Of a stretch of 64,000 bases of DNA, positions 37,393 to 45,186 are shown piece after piece. The notes under the pieces were generated by a model. That model was not told where the DNA came from, did no database searches, and saw only the letters and a program-made list of their open reading frames with translations. The first letter of the stretch is position 1; every line of letters starts with the position of its first letter. Origin of the DNA: Planctomycetaceae bacterium (lineage in GTDB: Bacteria; Planctomycetota; Planctomycetia; Pirellulales; Pirellulaceae); assembly GCA_020638975.1 (NCBI GenBank), contig JACKHN010000009.1, positions 1 to 64,000 of the forward strand, read 5' to 3'. The translations under genes were made by a program, and so were the position numbers.

Positions 37393-37905
37393 TCAGTCAG
37401 ACTCTAAATTCACTCGTAACTTCGCCATTGCGGCTCGCATTCTCCCCAGGGCAGTGCCGAGCGGAATCTTCAACTCGTCAGCGATCACCGCAAATGTCTT
37501 CTCCTCGTAGATCCTCATGCGGACGATGCGTTGCTGTTCCAGTGGCAGCTGGTCAATCGCCGCTCGAACTTGTTCAATATTTTCGTTCTGAACCAGCGGA
37601 TCGTCCGTGCGGTAAAGCTCAGCACTCCACGCCACTCGCTCGAGAACATTCTTCCCAGTCTTTTGCCGTCGTCGAACCGCCAACGCTTCGTTGTAGGCAA
37701 CTCGGAACAACCACGCTTTTCTCGACTCCTCGCTCGTTTCATGGCCTCGTTCAACCATTTTAGTGAACGCCGCCTGGAGGGCATCGCTCGCCAACTGATG
37801 GTCACGAAGAACACCGACTAGAAATCGCAACAACTCTTGCGAGTGCTGCTCGAAGAGAGCCGCGACGACTGCGGAATCCAGTTTGCCTTCGTCAGCGGCG
37901 CTCAA
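37393..37905 (-). CDS. ECF RNA polymerase sigma factor
   Basis: A 170-residue sigma factor: region 2 with LLRFLVGVLRDHQLASDALQAAF and region 4 with IDQLPLEQQRIVRMRIYEEKTFAVIADEL. The start is TTG 37905, with AGGA eight bases upstream; no ATG gives full region 2. It heads the minus-strand cluster that runs through the anti-sigma, coiled-coil, PSCyt1/DUF1549, DUF1501 and secreted genes to the terminator at 30932. The cluster is probably autoregulated, but I could not define its promoter. Confidence 0.9.
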   Translation of the reverse strand: MSAADEGKLDSAVVAALFEQHSQELLRFLVGVLRDHQLASDALQAAFTKMVERGHETSEESRKAWLFRVAYNEALAVRRRQKTGKNVLERVAWSAELYRTDDPLVQNENIEQVRAAIDQLPLEQQRIVRMRIYEEKTFAVIADELKIPLGTALGRMRAAMAKLRVNLESD

Positions 37906-38172
37906 AGTGGTGTTCCTGCTGTTTCCAGCCTTCGACGCCTTCCGTATGGGATGCGCCGACCCGTCCCATTATTGGGCGGCTGGCCGAACTTTTTCCAAGA
38001 ATGGCCGTAAGGTGTGTAATTGCAGCCATTTTGCCAAACTGGCGTTGTGTTGCCAGCGGCCGGTAGGCTCCTCGGCAAGCAACTAAGCGGCTGACTATAA
38101 TGGCACTTCGTCAATCACTCGACGAGCCCCCTGGGCCGTTGTAGTTATACAGTTTGCCGAAATCGCAGTTAT
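37906..38172. other. Divergent intergenic region upstream of sigma and permease genes
   Basis: About 270 bases with no convincing reading frame. It should hold the promoter of the sigma cluster. CGACCCGTCCCATTATTGGGCGGC forms a weak palindrome. I see no clear -35/-10 pair or riboswitch. Confidence 0.35.
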
Positions 38173-38265
38173 GAAGTTTGCCGTAAGTCGGGCACTCCTG
38201 CCCGACAAAAGACGGCCAAGAGTGGCCGTCCTACCTTTTGAGAATCGCAAAATTGTACCGCTACC
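38173..38265 (+). repeat. Double-hairpin dispersed repeat, copy 2
   Basis: Contains GTCGGGCA/TGCCCGAC and GACGGCCA/TGGCCGTC hairpins, bounded by TTTGCCGTAAG and a GTACCGCTACC end. An ATG at 38171 lies at its edge, so an automated caller would start the permease here; the true start is 38300. Confidence 0.85.
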
Positions 38266-38299
38266 CCTGGCCGAGCTAACTTTCCTCAGGAGCTACAGA

Positions 38300-40171
38300 T
38301 TGTTTGTCGGGCCAGTCTTCTATCGCGAGGCGGAAACAACTCCGCGTCGACCTCGCCACTACATGTATCGCACGATTTATGTGCTGGCCTTACTCGTGCT
38401 GATCTGCACCGCTTGGTTTGTGTTGGCAGGCGTTCAGATCATTCGAACCGTTGGTGACATGGCTCGATTCGGGGCCTTACTCTTCCAAATCCTCGCACCT
38501 GTCCAGTTGGCCCTGATCACGTTTCTGGCAGCCTTCGGCACTGCGAGTGCTGTGTCGCAGGAAAAAGATCGCCGCACACTGATCCTGTTACTGATGACTC
38601 GGCTGAGCAACAGCGAACTTGTCATCGGCAAGTTGTTGGCAAGCCTGCTCGATATCTTCGTAATGATCCTGGCCGCACTGCCCGTGTTCCTGCTCGTCAC
38701 CCTGCTCGGCGGCGTGTCGAACGGCCAAGTCGCCCGCGTTTTCCTCATTACGCTAACTACGGGGCTAGCCGCCGGCAGCCTCGGCAGCATGTTCGGACTG
38801 TGGCGAGAAAAGACGTTTCAAACGCTCGCCTTGACGGCATTGACGATCGTTCTCTGGTCGGCGATTTGGGAGGCCGTATACGCCGGATTATTCTTTGAAG
38901 CCTTGGGCGGCTTGTCCTGTGAAACGCTTGCGACTGGCTTCAGCCCGTTCCGCGCGATCCTGGCAGGTGCCCAACCGCGCCTGGCTCAGACCAGTTGGAT
39001 CAGCTTCGCGTTAGATGGCGTCAGCCTTTACCTCGTCATCTCCCTCGGAATCGCCGCCACACTAAACGCGTGGGCCATCTTGCGAGTTCGCGTCTGGAAT
39101 CCCTCGCGAGAATTGCGACCGGGGCAAGCCGACGAAATGGAGCAAGCGAGCATTTGGGGCACGGAACACGACATCAAACAGCTGACCAAGGCGGACCCCG
39201 AGAAGCAGAAAGTTGCCGAAGCTGCGAGGTCGGGGCACGTCGACGCGCAGAACAAAGTCGCGTCTTCGAAGTCTCGCGAAGTCTGGGACAATCCGATCTT
39301 GTGGCGAGAAATGTGTACGTGGGCGTACGGGCGCAAGGTGCTGATCATCCGAGTGGCCTATCTCGTGTTCTTCGCCATGGCGGCAGGCGCTCTGTATTGG
39401 GCGATTTCCAGCGGAACTGCCACGACGCGGGCCTCGGCGGGGATCATTCCGGCTGTCGCTAGTTTCCTCTCGCCATTTTTCTTAGTAAGCCTCGTCATCA
39501 TCAACGCCCTGGCAGTGAACTCGGTCACGAACGAACGGGATGGCCAAGCCTTGGACATCTTGCTGGCCACTGACATCTCGCCGAAGGAGTTCGTCTTTGG
39601 CAAGCTGTGGGGGGTGTTGTGGGTGACGAAGGAAATGGTCGTGCTGCCAATGGCACTGTGTGTCGCCTTGTGGTGGCAGAAAGGAGTCAGCGGCGAGAAC
39701 CTTGTGTTCTTACTTGGCGGCCTCGCGATCATGAATATCTTTGTAACAATGCTCGGCCTGCACTGCGGAATGACCTATTCCAATTCGCGAACTGCCATCG
39801 GCGTCAGTTTGGGTTCCGTGTTCTTCTTGTTTGTCGGCGTGGTGACTTGCCTGGCGATCATGATTTCGTTCAGCGGTTCGTTCCAAGGCCAATACGCCCC
39901 GTTCTTAGCTTTTATCGGTGGCGGAAGCGTCGGCTTGTACGTCGCGCTCGGCAGCCGCAACCCTTCTGCGGCGATCTTCTGGGCCTCCTTGCTCCTGCCG
40001 ATGGCAACGTTCTTTGCGATCGTCAGCTTCGTACTTGGCAATCGCGAGCTGACGATCTTCCTGGTGCTATCAGGAACTTACGGGTTCACGACCACGGCGA
40101 TGTTGGTTCCGGCAATCAGCGAATTCGATTTCGCGATGGGGCGGACGCGAACTGGCGGAGACGATGGATAA
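38300..40171 (+). CDS. ABC-2-type multi-spanning permease
   Basis: I choose the TTG at 38300 because AGGAG lies seven bases upstream and the product then begins FVGPVFYREAETTPRRPRHY, a pattern common at the start of planctomycete ABC-2 permeases. The 623-residue protein has two blocks of about six membrane segments separated by a charged loop around 270-340, so it looks like a fused pair of ABC-2 permease halves. No ATPase gene adjoins it in the window, so its partner must be elsewhere or absent. The substrate is unknown. Starts in the upstream repeat are rejected. Confidence 0.8.
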   Translation: MFVGPVFYREAETTPRRPRHYMYRTIYVLALLVLICTAWFVLAGVQIIRTVGDMARFGALLFQILAPVQLALITFLAAFGTASAVSQEKDRRTLILLLMTRLSNSELVIGKLLASLLDIFVMILAALPVFLLVTLLGGVSNGQVARVFLITLTTGLAAGSLGSMFGLWREKTFQTLALTALTIVLWSAIWEAVYAGLFFEALGGLSCETLATGFSPFRAILAGAQPRLAQTSWISFALDGVSLYLVISLGIAATLNAWAILRVRVWNPSRELRPGQADEMEQASIWGTEHDIKQLTKADPEKQKVAEAARSGHVDAQNKVASSKSREVWDNPILWREMCTWAYGRKVLIIRVAYLVFFAMAAGALYWAISSGTATTRASAGIIPAVASFLSPFFLVSLVIINALAVNSVTNERDGQALDILLATDISPKEFVFGKLWGVLWVTKEMVVLPMALCVALWWQKGVSGENLVFLLGGLAIMNIFVTMLGLHCGMTYSNSRTAIGVSLGSVFFLFVGVVTCLAIMISFSGSFQGQYAPFLAFIGGGSVGLYVALGSRNPSAAIFWASLLLPMATFFAIVSFVLGNRELTIFLVLSGTYGFTTTAMLVPAISEFDFAMGRTRTGGDDG

Positions 40172-40191
40172 CACGTCCGCTTGCTTAATGT

Positions 40192-40238
40192 CCAGCCGCA
40201 GGCGCCGGCAGGGAAATCAAGCCGGCACCTGCGGCTGG
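40192..40238. terminator. Strong palindrome after permease gene
   Basis: Arms CCAGCCGCAGGCGCCGGC (40192-40209) and its complement (40221-40238) match at 17 of 18 positions around an 11-base spacer. It begins 20 bases after the permease stop and may end that transcript; no T-run follows, so it may instead be a palindromic repeat. Confidence 0.6.
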
Positions 40239-40275
40239 GCGTTAAACGAACCGTGGCCGACCGGAATATCGATTC

Positions 40276-41544
40276 ATGCAGATCTTGCTTGAACTTCTCC
40301 CGTGGCTGATCGCCATGGTCGTCTTAATCGGCTGCTCGGGCTTTTTTTCGGCCAGCGAAGCGGCTCTTTTCTCACTACGATTGCGTGATCGCGAGCTCCT
40401 TGCCAACGGCGGTTCATCGCAACAAATGGCGGCCAAGCTACTCAACGATCCAGATCGACTGCTAAGCGCGATTCTGTTCTGGAATCTCGTTGTCAACATG
40501 ATCTACTTCGCGATCGTTTCGGTCGTTAGCTTGCAATTGGAAAAAGAGCCCGAGGTCGGCCACACCTATCCGGCAGTATTCGCCGCGGTTTCGCTGCTGA
40601 CGATCATCTTCTTTAGCGAGATGTTGCCAAAGAGTGTCGGAGTGCTCATCAATCGAAAGCTCGCTGGACTGATGGGAGCCCCGCTGATGATCGCTGTGCG
40701 AGTTCTCGACCCGCTCATGCCAACGCTCCGTGTCATCAACCTGTTGTCGCGCCGGCTGATCTGGCCGGGATTCAAGAGTGAACCTTATCTGGAGGTGTCT
40801 GATCTGGAACGAGCCATCTCGCTGTCAACGACTGATGCGAAATTGGTCGCGCAAGAACAAGCGGCCCTACGCAACATCGTCCTGCTGTCCGATATTCGAG
40901 CCGATGAATGGATGCGTCCACGGACGCAGTTTCTGACGTTCAAGCCACCCGTCTCGCTCGACCAGTTGAATGGCCAGATGACACCCAGCGGCTATATGCT
41001 GATCACCGAACCAGACAGTGAAGAAGTCGAATTGGCAATTCACTTGAAGGAACTGTTTGACGTCCCGCGAGTACGGCTTGAGCACTATGCCGAACCGGTC
41101 ATCTATGTGCCATGGTGCAGCACGGTGGCGGATGCGTTGCAGGAAATGCAACGCCGCAACCGCCAAGTCGCCGCGGTCGTCAACGAGTATGGCGAGACAT
41201 GCGGTATTCTCACTTTTGAAGACATCCTCGACACGGTCTTTAACTACAGCCCCAGCCGTAGCCGACTGTTGTTGGACCAGAAACCGATTCACGATCTCGG
41301 GCCAGGCATGTGGCTGGTCGCCGGTGTAACACCCTTACGCCGCCTCTCTCGTTACCTCAACCTTGAACTCCCGCCCAGCAAGAACGTCACCGTCGGCGGC
41401 GTGATTCAAGAACGACTCGGCAAGCTGGCTGAAGAGAATGACGCATGCGATTGGGGCCCATTTCGGATGAAAGTCCTCGAAGCTCCGCAACGCGGTCACA
41501 TGCTAATCGAGCTAAAGCTCCACCATCGCGGAGAGCGAGCATGA
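40276..41544 (+). CDS. CNNM/CorC-type transporter-like protein with CBS domains
   Basis: A 422-residue protein with a DUF21 (CNNM) membrane domain of three to four segments (first block LLPWLIAMVVLIGCSGFFSASEAALFSL, with the conserved FSASEAALF motif), then CBS-type repeats (VVNEYGETCGILTFEDILDTVF) and a CorC_HlyC-like C-terminal domain. This architecture belongs to magnesium/cobalt efflux and HlyC/CorC families. Its stop overlaps the start of a second DUF21 gene (ATGA), so they are coupled. It probably works at the cytoplasmic membrane with that partner. Confidence 0.88.
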   Translation: MQILLELLPWLIAMVVLIGCSGFFSASEAALFSLRLRDRELLANGGSSQQMAAKLLNDPDRLLSAILFWNLVVNMIYFAIVSVVSLQLEKEPEVGHTYPAVFAAVSLLTIIFFSEMLPKSVGVLINRKLAGLMGAPLMIAVRVLDPLMPTLRVINLLSRRLIWPGFKSEPYLEVSDLERAISLSTTDAKLVAQEQAALRNIVLLSDIRADEWMRPRTQFLTFKPPVSLDQLNGQMTPSGYMLITEPDSEEVELAIHLKELFDVPRVRLEHYAEPVIYVPWCSTVADALQEMQRRNRQVAAVVNEYGETCGILTFEDILDTVFNYSPSRSRLLLDQKPIHDLGPGMWLVAGVTPLRRLSRYLNLELPPSKNVTVGGVIQERLGKLAEENDACDWGPFRMKVLEAPQRGHMLIELKLHHRGERA

Positions 41545-42503
41545 CGATCGGAATCTGCTTGTTCTTCCTCGGCTTAACGCTGAGCGCATTTTTTAGCGGC
41601 TCGGAGACGGGCTTCTATCGCGCAACGCGAGTGCGATTAGTGCTTGACGGCTTGGCGGGCGATCCGGTGGCGCGGGGCCTGTTGTGGCTGACCAATAACC
41701 CTGCCCTCTTCGTGGCAACAACATTGGTCGGCAACAACTTGGCGAACTATCTCACGTCGTTTGCGATCGTCCTGCTGGCCCAACAAGTCACCACAACACC
41801 CAGCGTTTTCGTGGAACTCGTCACGCCTGTGCTGTTCACGCCGATCGTGTTTATTTACGGCGAATTACTGCCGAAGAATCTCTTTTACTACTCGCCCAAC
41901 TTATTGCTGCGACGCTGCGGCCCCGTGTTCTTGTTCTTCGTCGCCATCTTCGCGCCGATCTCAGCAATCCTGTGGGGCTTGGGCAGATTGCTACAGTCGC
42001 TGCTCGGTGAAGCCCCGCTTCGCGTGCGTCTCGCCCTGGCCCGAAAGGAACTTCAACAAGTCCTAGCCGAAGGGCAAGATGCTGGCATTCTACAACCCGC
42101 TCAACGCAAGCTGGCTCAGAACTTGTTCTCCATCGCATCACGCCGCGTGCAAGATCTTTGCACGCCCCTTGGACGCATGGCCTCGATTCGTCTTGGTGCC
42201 GACAAGAAGGAGGTGATACGCATCGCCAGACGACACCGCGCTACGGTCTCGCCCGTTGTTGACGCCAGCGGCCGCGAATTACTTGGCTATGTCAGAACCG
42301 TCGATCTGCATCTTGATCCCAGCGAACGTGTCGAGACGTACCGCCGTCTTCCCAGCATTGATGCGAACGAATCGCATATCGCTGCACTGATTCAGATGCA
42401 GACCAGTAAAGAAGAACTCGCGCGCGTCGTCGATGCCGACGGCGTCACGCTTGGCCTGCTGTACGCCAGCGAACTCACGGACCCACTCTTTCGAGAGACA
42501 TGA
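41541..42503 (+). CDS. Second CNNM/CorC-type protein
   Basis: From ATG 41541, which overlaps the stop of the previous gene, the protein has 320 residues. It has the DUF21 opening LFFLGLTLSAFFSGSETGFYRATR, four membrane segments, and a CBS-like tail with ARRHRATVSPVVDASGRELLGYV. It lacks the CorC_HlyC end, so it is shorter than its partner. The coupled pair may form a heterodimer. A longer frame beginning at 41445 is inside the first gene and rejected. Confidence 0.85.
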   Translation: MTIGICLFFLGLTLSAFFSGSETGFYRATRVRLVLDGLAGDPVARGLLWLTNNPALFVATTLVGNNLANYLTSFAIVLLAQQVTTTPSVFVELVTPVLFTPIVFIYGELLPKNLFYYSPNLLLRRCGPVFLFFVAIFAPISAILWGLGRLLQSLLGEAPLRVRLALARKELQQVLAEGQDAGILQPAQRKLAQNLFSIASRRVQDLCTPLGRMASIRLGADKKEVIRIARRHRATVSPVVDASGRELLGYVRTVDLHLDPSERVETYRRLPSIDANESHIAALIQMQTSKEELARVVDADGVTLGLLYASELTDPLFRET

Positions 42504-42536
42504 ATGATTGCTGACGGCTGACGCTGACCGCTCGAT

Positions 42537-42776
42537 CTAAGCCTTGGCGTAGCCCAATGACTCAATCACCGACAGCATCTCTTCAAACGTGATGAAGCGG
42601 CGACGATGTCGAAGCTTGTACTCGTCGATGGCGACAGCCAGCTCACGAGCGTTGGGAGTGAGGCCATCGTGGCTATTGGAAAACTGACGACGTTCGCGGA
42701 CGGGGACGTCTTGTCCAACGTCATAATTACGGCGGTCAACGAACTGATCGACAGGCGTCTCGGTGGCTTGCAACAT
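42537..42776 (-). CDS. Small hypothetical protein
   Basis: From ATG 42776 the protein has 79 residues, with GAG seven bases upstream. The body ELAVAIDEYKLRHRRRFITFEEMLSVIESLGY is a compact helical segment that I believe recurs in planctomycetes, but I cannot name a family. It faces the CNNM pair tail to tail. Confidence 0.65.
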   Translation of the reverse strand: MLQATETPVDQFVDRRNYDVGQDVPVRERRQFSNSHDGLTPNARELAVAIDEYKLRHRRRFITFEEMLSVIESLGYAKA

Positions 42777-42945
42777 GATAAATCTCAACCTTGTGCTGTT
42801 AGCTTGGAAGCTCGACAAGTTTCCGAAGAAACACTAGGTCGCAAGATGCAGCAAGTCAAAAGATGGAGGTGCATCGCAACCGGTTGACGCGAGGCCGATT
42901 GTAACGACTTTGCCAATTCAGCGACTCGCAACCGGTCTAATAGCC

Positions 42946-43078
42946 ACGGCTTTTCATTTGTTGAAGTTGCACAAGATGTACCACGGGCCTCCGAGCCCGT
43001 CGATGAATCTAAGTCGTCATTCGACGGGCTCGGAGGCCCGTCGTACAAACCTCTCAGTTTGAAAAACTGAAAGGCCCT
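42946..43078. mobile_element. 133-bp non-autonomous element, copy 2, loop inverted
   Basis: Same ends (CTTTTCATTTG... and ...TGAAAGGCCCT) and the same stem as the copy at 22777-22909. It is flanked by direct repeats GGTCTAATAGC at 42934-42944 and 43079-43089; the right one includes the stop codon of the TPR gene. The 17-base loop TGAATCTAAGTCGTCAT is the reverse complement of the copy-1 loop at 16 of 17 positions. Insertion downstream of the TPR stop duplicated the target. Confidence 0.87.
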
Positions 43079-43081
43079 GGT

Positions 43082-44023
43082 CTAATAGCGTCCCACAGCA
43101 GCCGTCATGCGTTGTTGCTGCTCGTCGATTTTCCCCTTGAGCTGATTGCTGGGTCCATGCGTTGGCTCCTGAGCAAGCGCGGCGACTAATGCGAGCCTCG
43201 CGTTCGTCGTGTCGCCCGACAGCAACTGAGCCTCGGCCAAATGAAACAGCAGTTCGGTCGAAGGCTCGCCACGCTGAGTCGCCTGAGCCAACAACGTGGC
43301 GGCGTTCTCGTGACGTCCGAGCGCTTTCAACGCGAGCCCCTGTTCCAACAACAAATCCTGAGGCATCTCGTCAGGCGGATAGTGCGAGGCTAAAGCATCG
43401 AGCGTCGACAATGCTCGCCGCGGGCGATTCTGCTCGCGATAGATCGCGGCAAGTGCGAGTTGCACGTGAGGACAGTGACCTTCGAAAGAGAGGCTGCGAT
43501 GATACTCAGCCAGGGCTTCTTGAAGGTTCCCCTCGAAACGGCGGACATCACCACGTAGAGCCCAGGCACACGGCAATTGGCGATTTGCTTCGATCGCTCG
43601 TTCGGCTTGTTGCCAGGCACGCACGGCGTCACCTTGTGCGAGGTACATCTCGCCCAGTCGTACGACCAAGTTCGGATCGCCACCAGACAGTTTCACCGAC
43701 TGCTCTAAGTGTTTGATCGCATCATCGCGAAGATCGCGTCGCCAGAGCAATTCGGCATATTGCACATGAGCCCGCTCGTCGACCGGATTCGTCTCAATGG
43801 CGTTGGCAAACCACGCTTCCGCGTCTTCCATGTTGCCGTGCTCAAGCGAGTCAAAGCCGCGCAATGACATTTGCCTGGCCATGATGACATCTTCCGAGAT
43901 GGTGTCCTTATGAAGCGATGCACAGCCGCCGACGTGGGCAACGCCGCACATAAACATCAACATCGCCGTAGCACGAACGAAGCCGCGCGAACTGGGAGAA
44001 GTGATGTGTAACAAACGAACCAT
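43082..44023 (-). CDS. TPR-repeat lipoprotein
   Basis: From ATG 44023 the protein has 313 residues. A hydrophobic signal ends in VGGCASL, a lipobox, so the protein is probably anchored outside the cytoplasm. About six tetratricopeptide repeats follow (for example DAEAWFANAIETNPVDERAHVQYAELLWR). Such proteins scaffold envelope complexes. The last codons lie in the target site of the 133-bp element. Partner proteins are not evident in the neighbourhood. Confidence 0.82.
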   Translation of the reverse strand: MVRLLHITSPSSRGFVRATAMLMFMCGVAHVGGCASLHKDTISEDVIMARQMSLRGFDSLEHGNMEDAEAWFANAIETNPVDERAHVQYAELLWRRDLRDDAIKHLEQSVKLSGGDPNLVVRLGEMYLAQGDAVRAWQQAERAIEANRQLPCAWALRGDVRRFEGNLQEALAEYHRSLSFEGHCPHVQLALAAIYREQNRPRRALSTLDALASHYPPDEMPQDLLLEQGLALKALGRHENAATLLAQATQRGEPSTELLFHLAEAQLLSGDTTNARLALVAALAQEPTHGPSNQLKGKIDEQQQRMTAAVGRY

Positions 44024-44300
44024 CTTGACGAGGTCTTCCTGACCTAAAAGCATTCCTCACAGCAGTACAACTCGACGGACAATCCCGCATCTGGACTATC
44101 GGCAGATCGCCATGCGCGCGACGAGACAATCCGCATGCCGGGAAGGGGTCGGAGTTTCGGGAAAGTATCACAACCGGTCTACCCGGACAATGGAAACAAC
44201 TTGCCGAAACCTTACCGCTTTCCGCTCCCCGTTTTTCGATGACCGGTCAGCTGCTAGCATGTTTGGCACACTCTCTCACGAACGATGGCGAAGCAATTGC

Positions 44301-44756
44301 ATGACTATTACCTACGACAAACTCGGCGTACGGCTGATCTACGCCGAAGGCTGGAAAATCACCGAAGACGAACTCGACACCGAGCCGCGGACGCTATCGT
44401 TCGAGAGCCCGCAGGGTGGCATCTGGGAATTAATGCTCTACCGCGATCTCCGTGACATCGATGAATTGGCAAGCGAAGCTTTGGCGATCCTCGGCGAAGA
44501 GTACGAAAATCTCGAGACAGCGCCCTACACAACTGCGTTCGGAGACGTACAAGCGACCGGCCACGAGATCTATTTCTATCACCTCGACCTGCTGGTACAC
44601 ATTCGAATCATCGGTGCTCGATTTGGCGAACAGACGGCGCTGTTGCTATGGCAAGCGGAAGATCGGGAGTTCGACGAACTGGAGCCCGTCTTTCGTGCGA
44701 TGGCGACAACTCTACTTAACCCGCATAAGTTCCCGGCACCGGCGACGGATGATTGA
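44301..44756 (+). CDS. Small hypothetical protein (151 aa)
   Basis: From ATG 44301 the protein has 151 residues. It has alternating strands and helices (GWKITEDEL, PRTLSFESPQGGIWELMLY, HLDLLVHIRIIGARFG), a pattern like DcrB/PsbP-type folds, but this is only resemblance in layout. No signal peptide. A longer frame from 44112 includes intergenic DNA and is rejected. Unknown function. Confidence 0.6.
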   Translation: MTITYDKLGVRLIYAEGWKITEDELDTEPRTLSFESPQGGIWELMLYRDLRDIDELASEALAILGEEYENLETAPYTTAFGDVQATGHEIYFYHLDLLVHIRIIGARFGEQTALLLWQAEDREFDELEPVFRAMATTLLNPHKFPAPATDD

Positions 44757-45186
44757 AGCATTTGCAATTCTTACAAACAGGGTGACAGCGTCGGCCCCTT
44801 GACCTTCGCAAACATTCTTAGCTTTTTCGTGGATTTGAATCACTTCTCCTAAAGTTCTTCGTCACTCGCGCCGAATGGCACGCCACCTGCTTTGTATTCG
44901 TGCCGCAACAAGTACATGGATGTCCGTGAATCTTAGTGCCGTGTCGCCGAGGTATGGCGACCTTTGAAACACGTTACGTGGTGGCCTTTTTCACGGTACT
45001 CAGGGCTCGTCTGGATCACCCAATTCAGGCGAGCCCTTTGGTTTGCGCAACGCCTACTGCCCAACGGCACTCAGCTTGTGAGCCGATGGCGCTAGCCACG
45101 GGCCTTTCTTCCGTGTTTGCGGCAGGAAAAGCCCCACGCTAGCGCGTACGGATCACTTGTCGAACGGCAGAGTGAGCGACATGGGA
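44757..45186. other. Gap with a palindromic repeat
   Basis: No convincing gene. A palindrome at 45080-45154 (GGCGCTAGCC and ACGCTAGCGCG cores, about 17 of 24 arm positions matching) follows a GC-rich spacer. The rest is low in coding signal. Confidence 0.4.

Noticed and set aside
38171..38299. ATG-started N-terminal extension of the ABC-2 permease
   Set aside because: Its residues come from the double-hairpin repeat, and the TTG at 38300 has a well-placed AGGAG.
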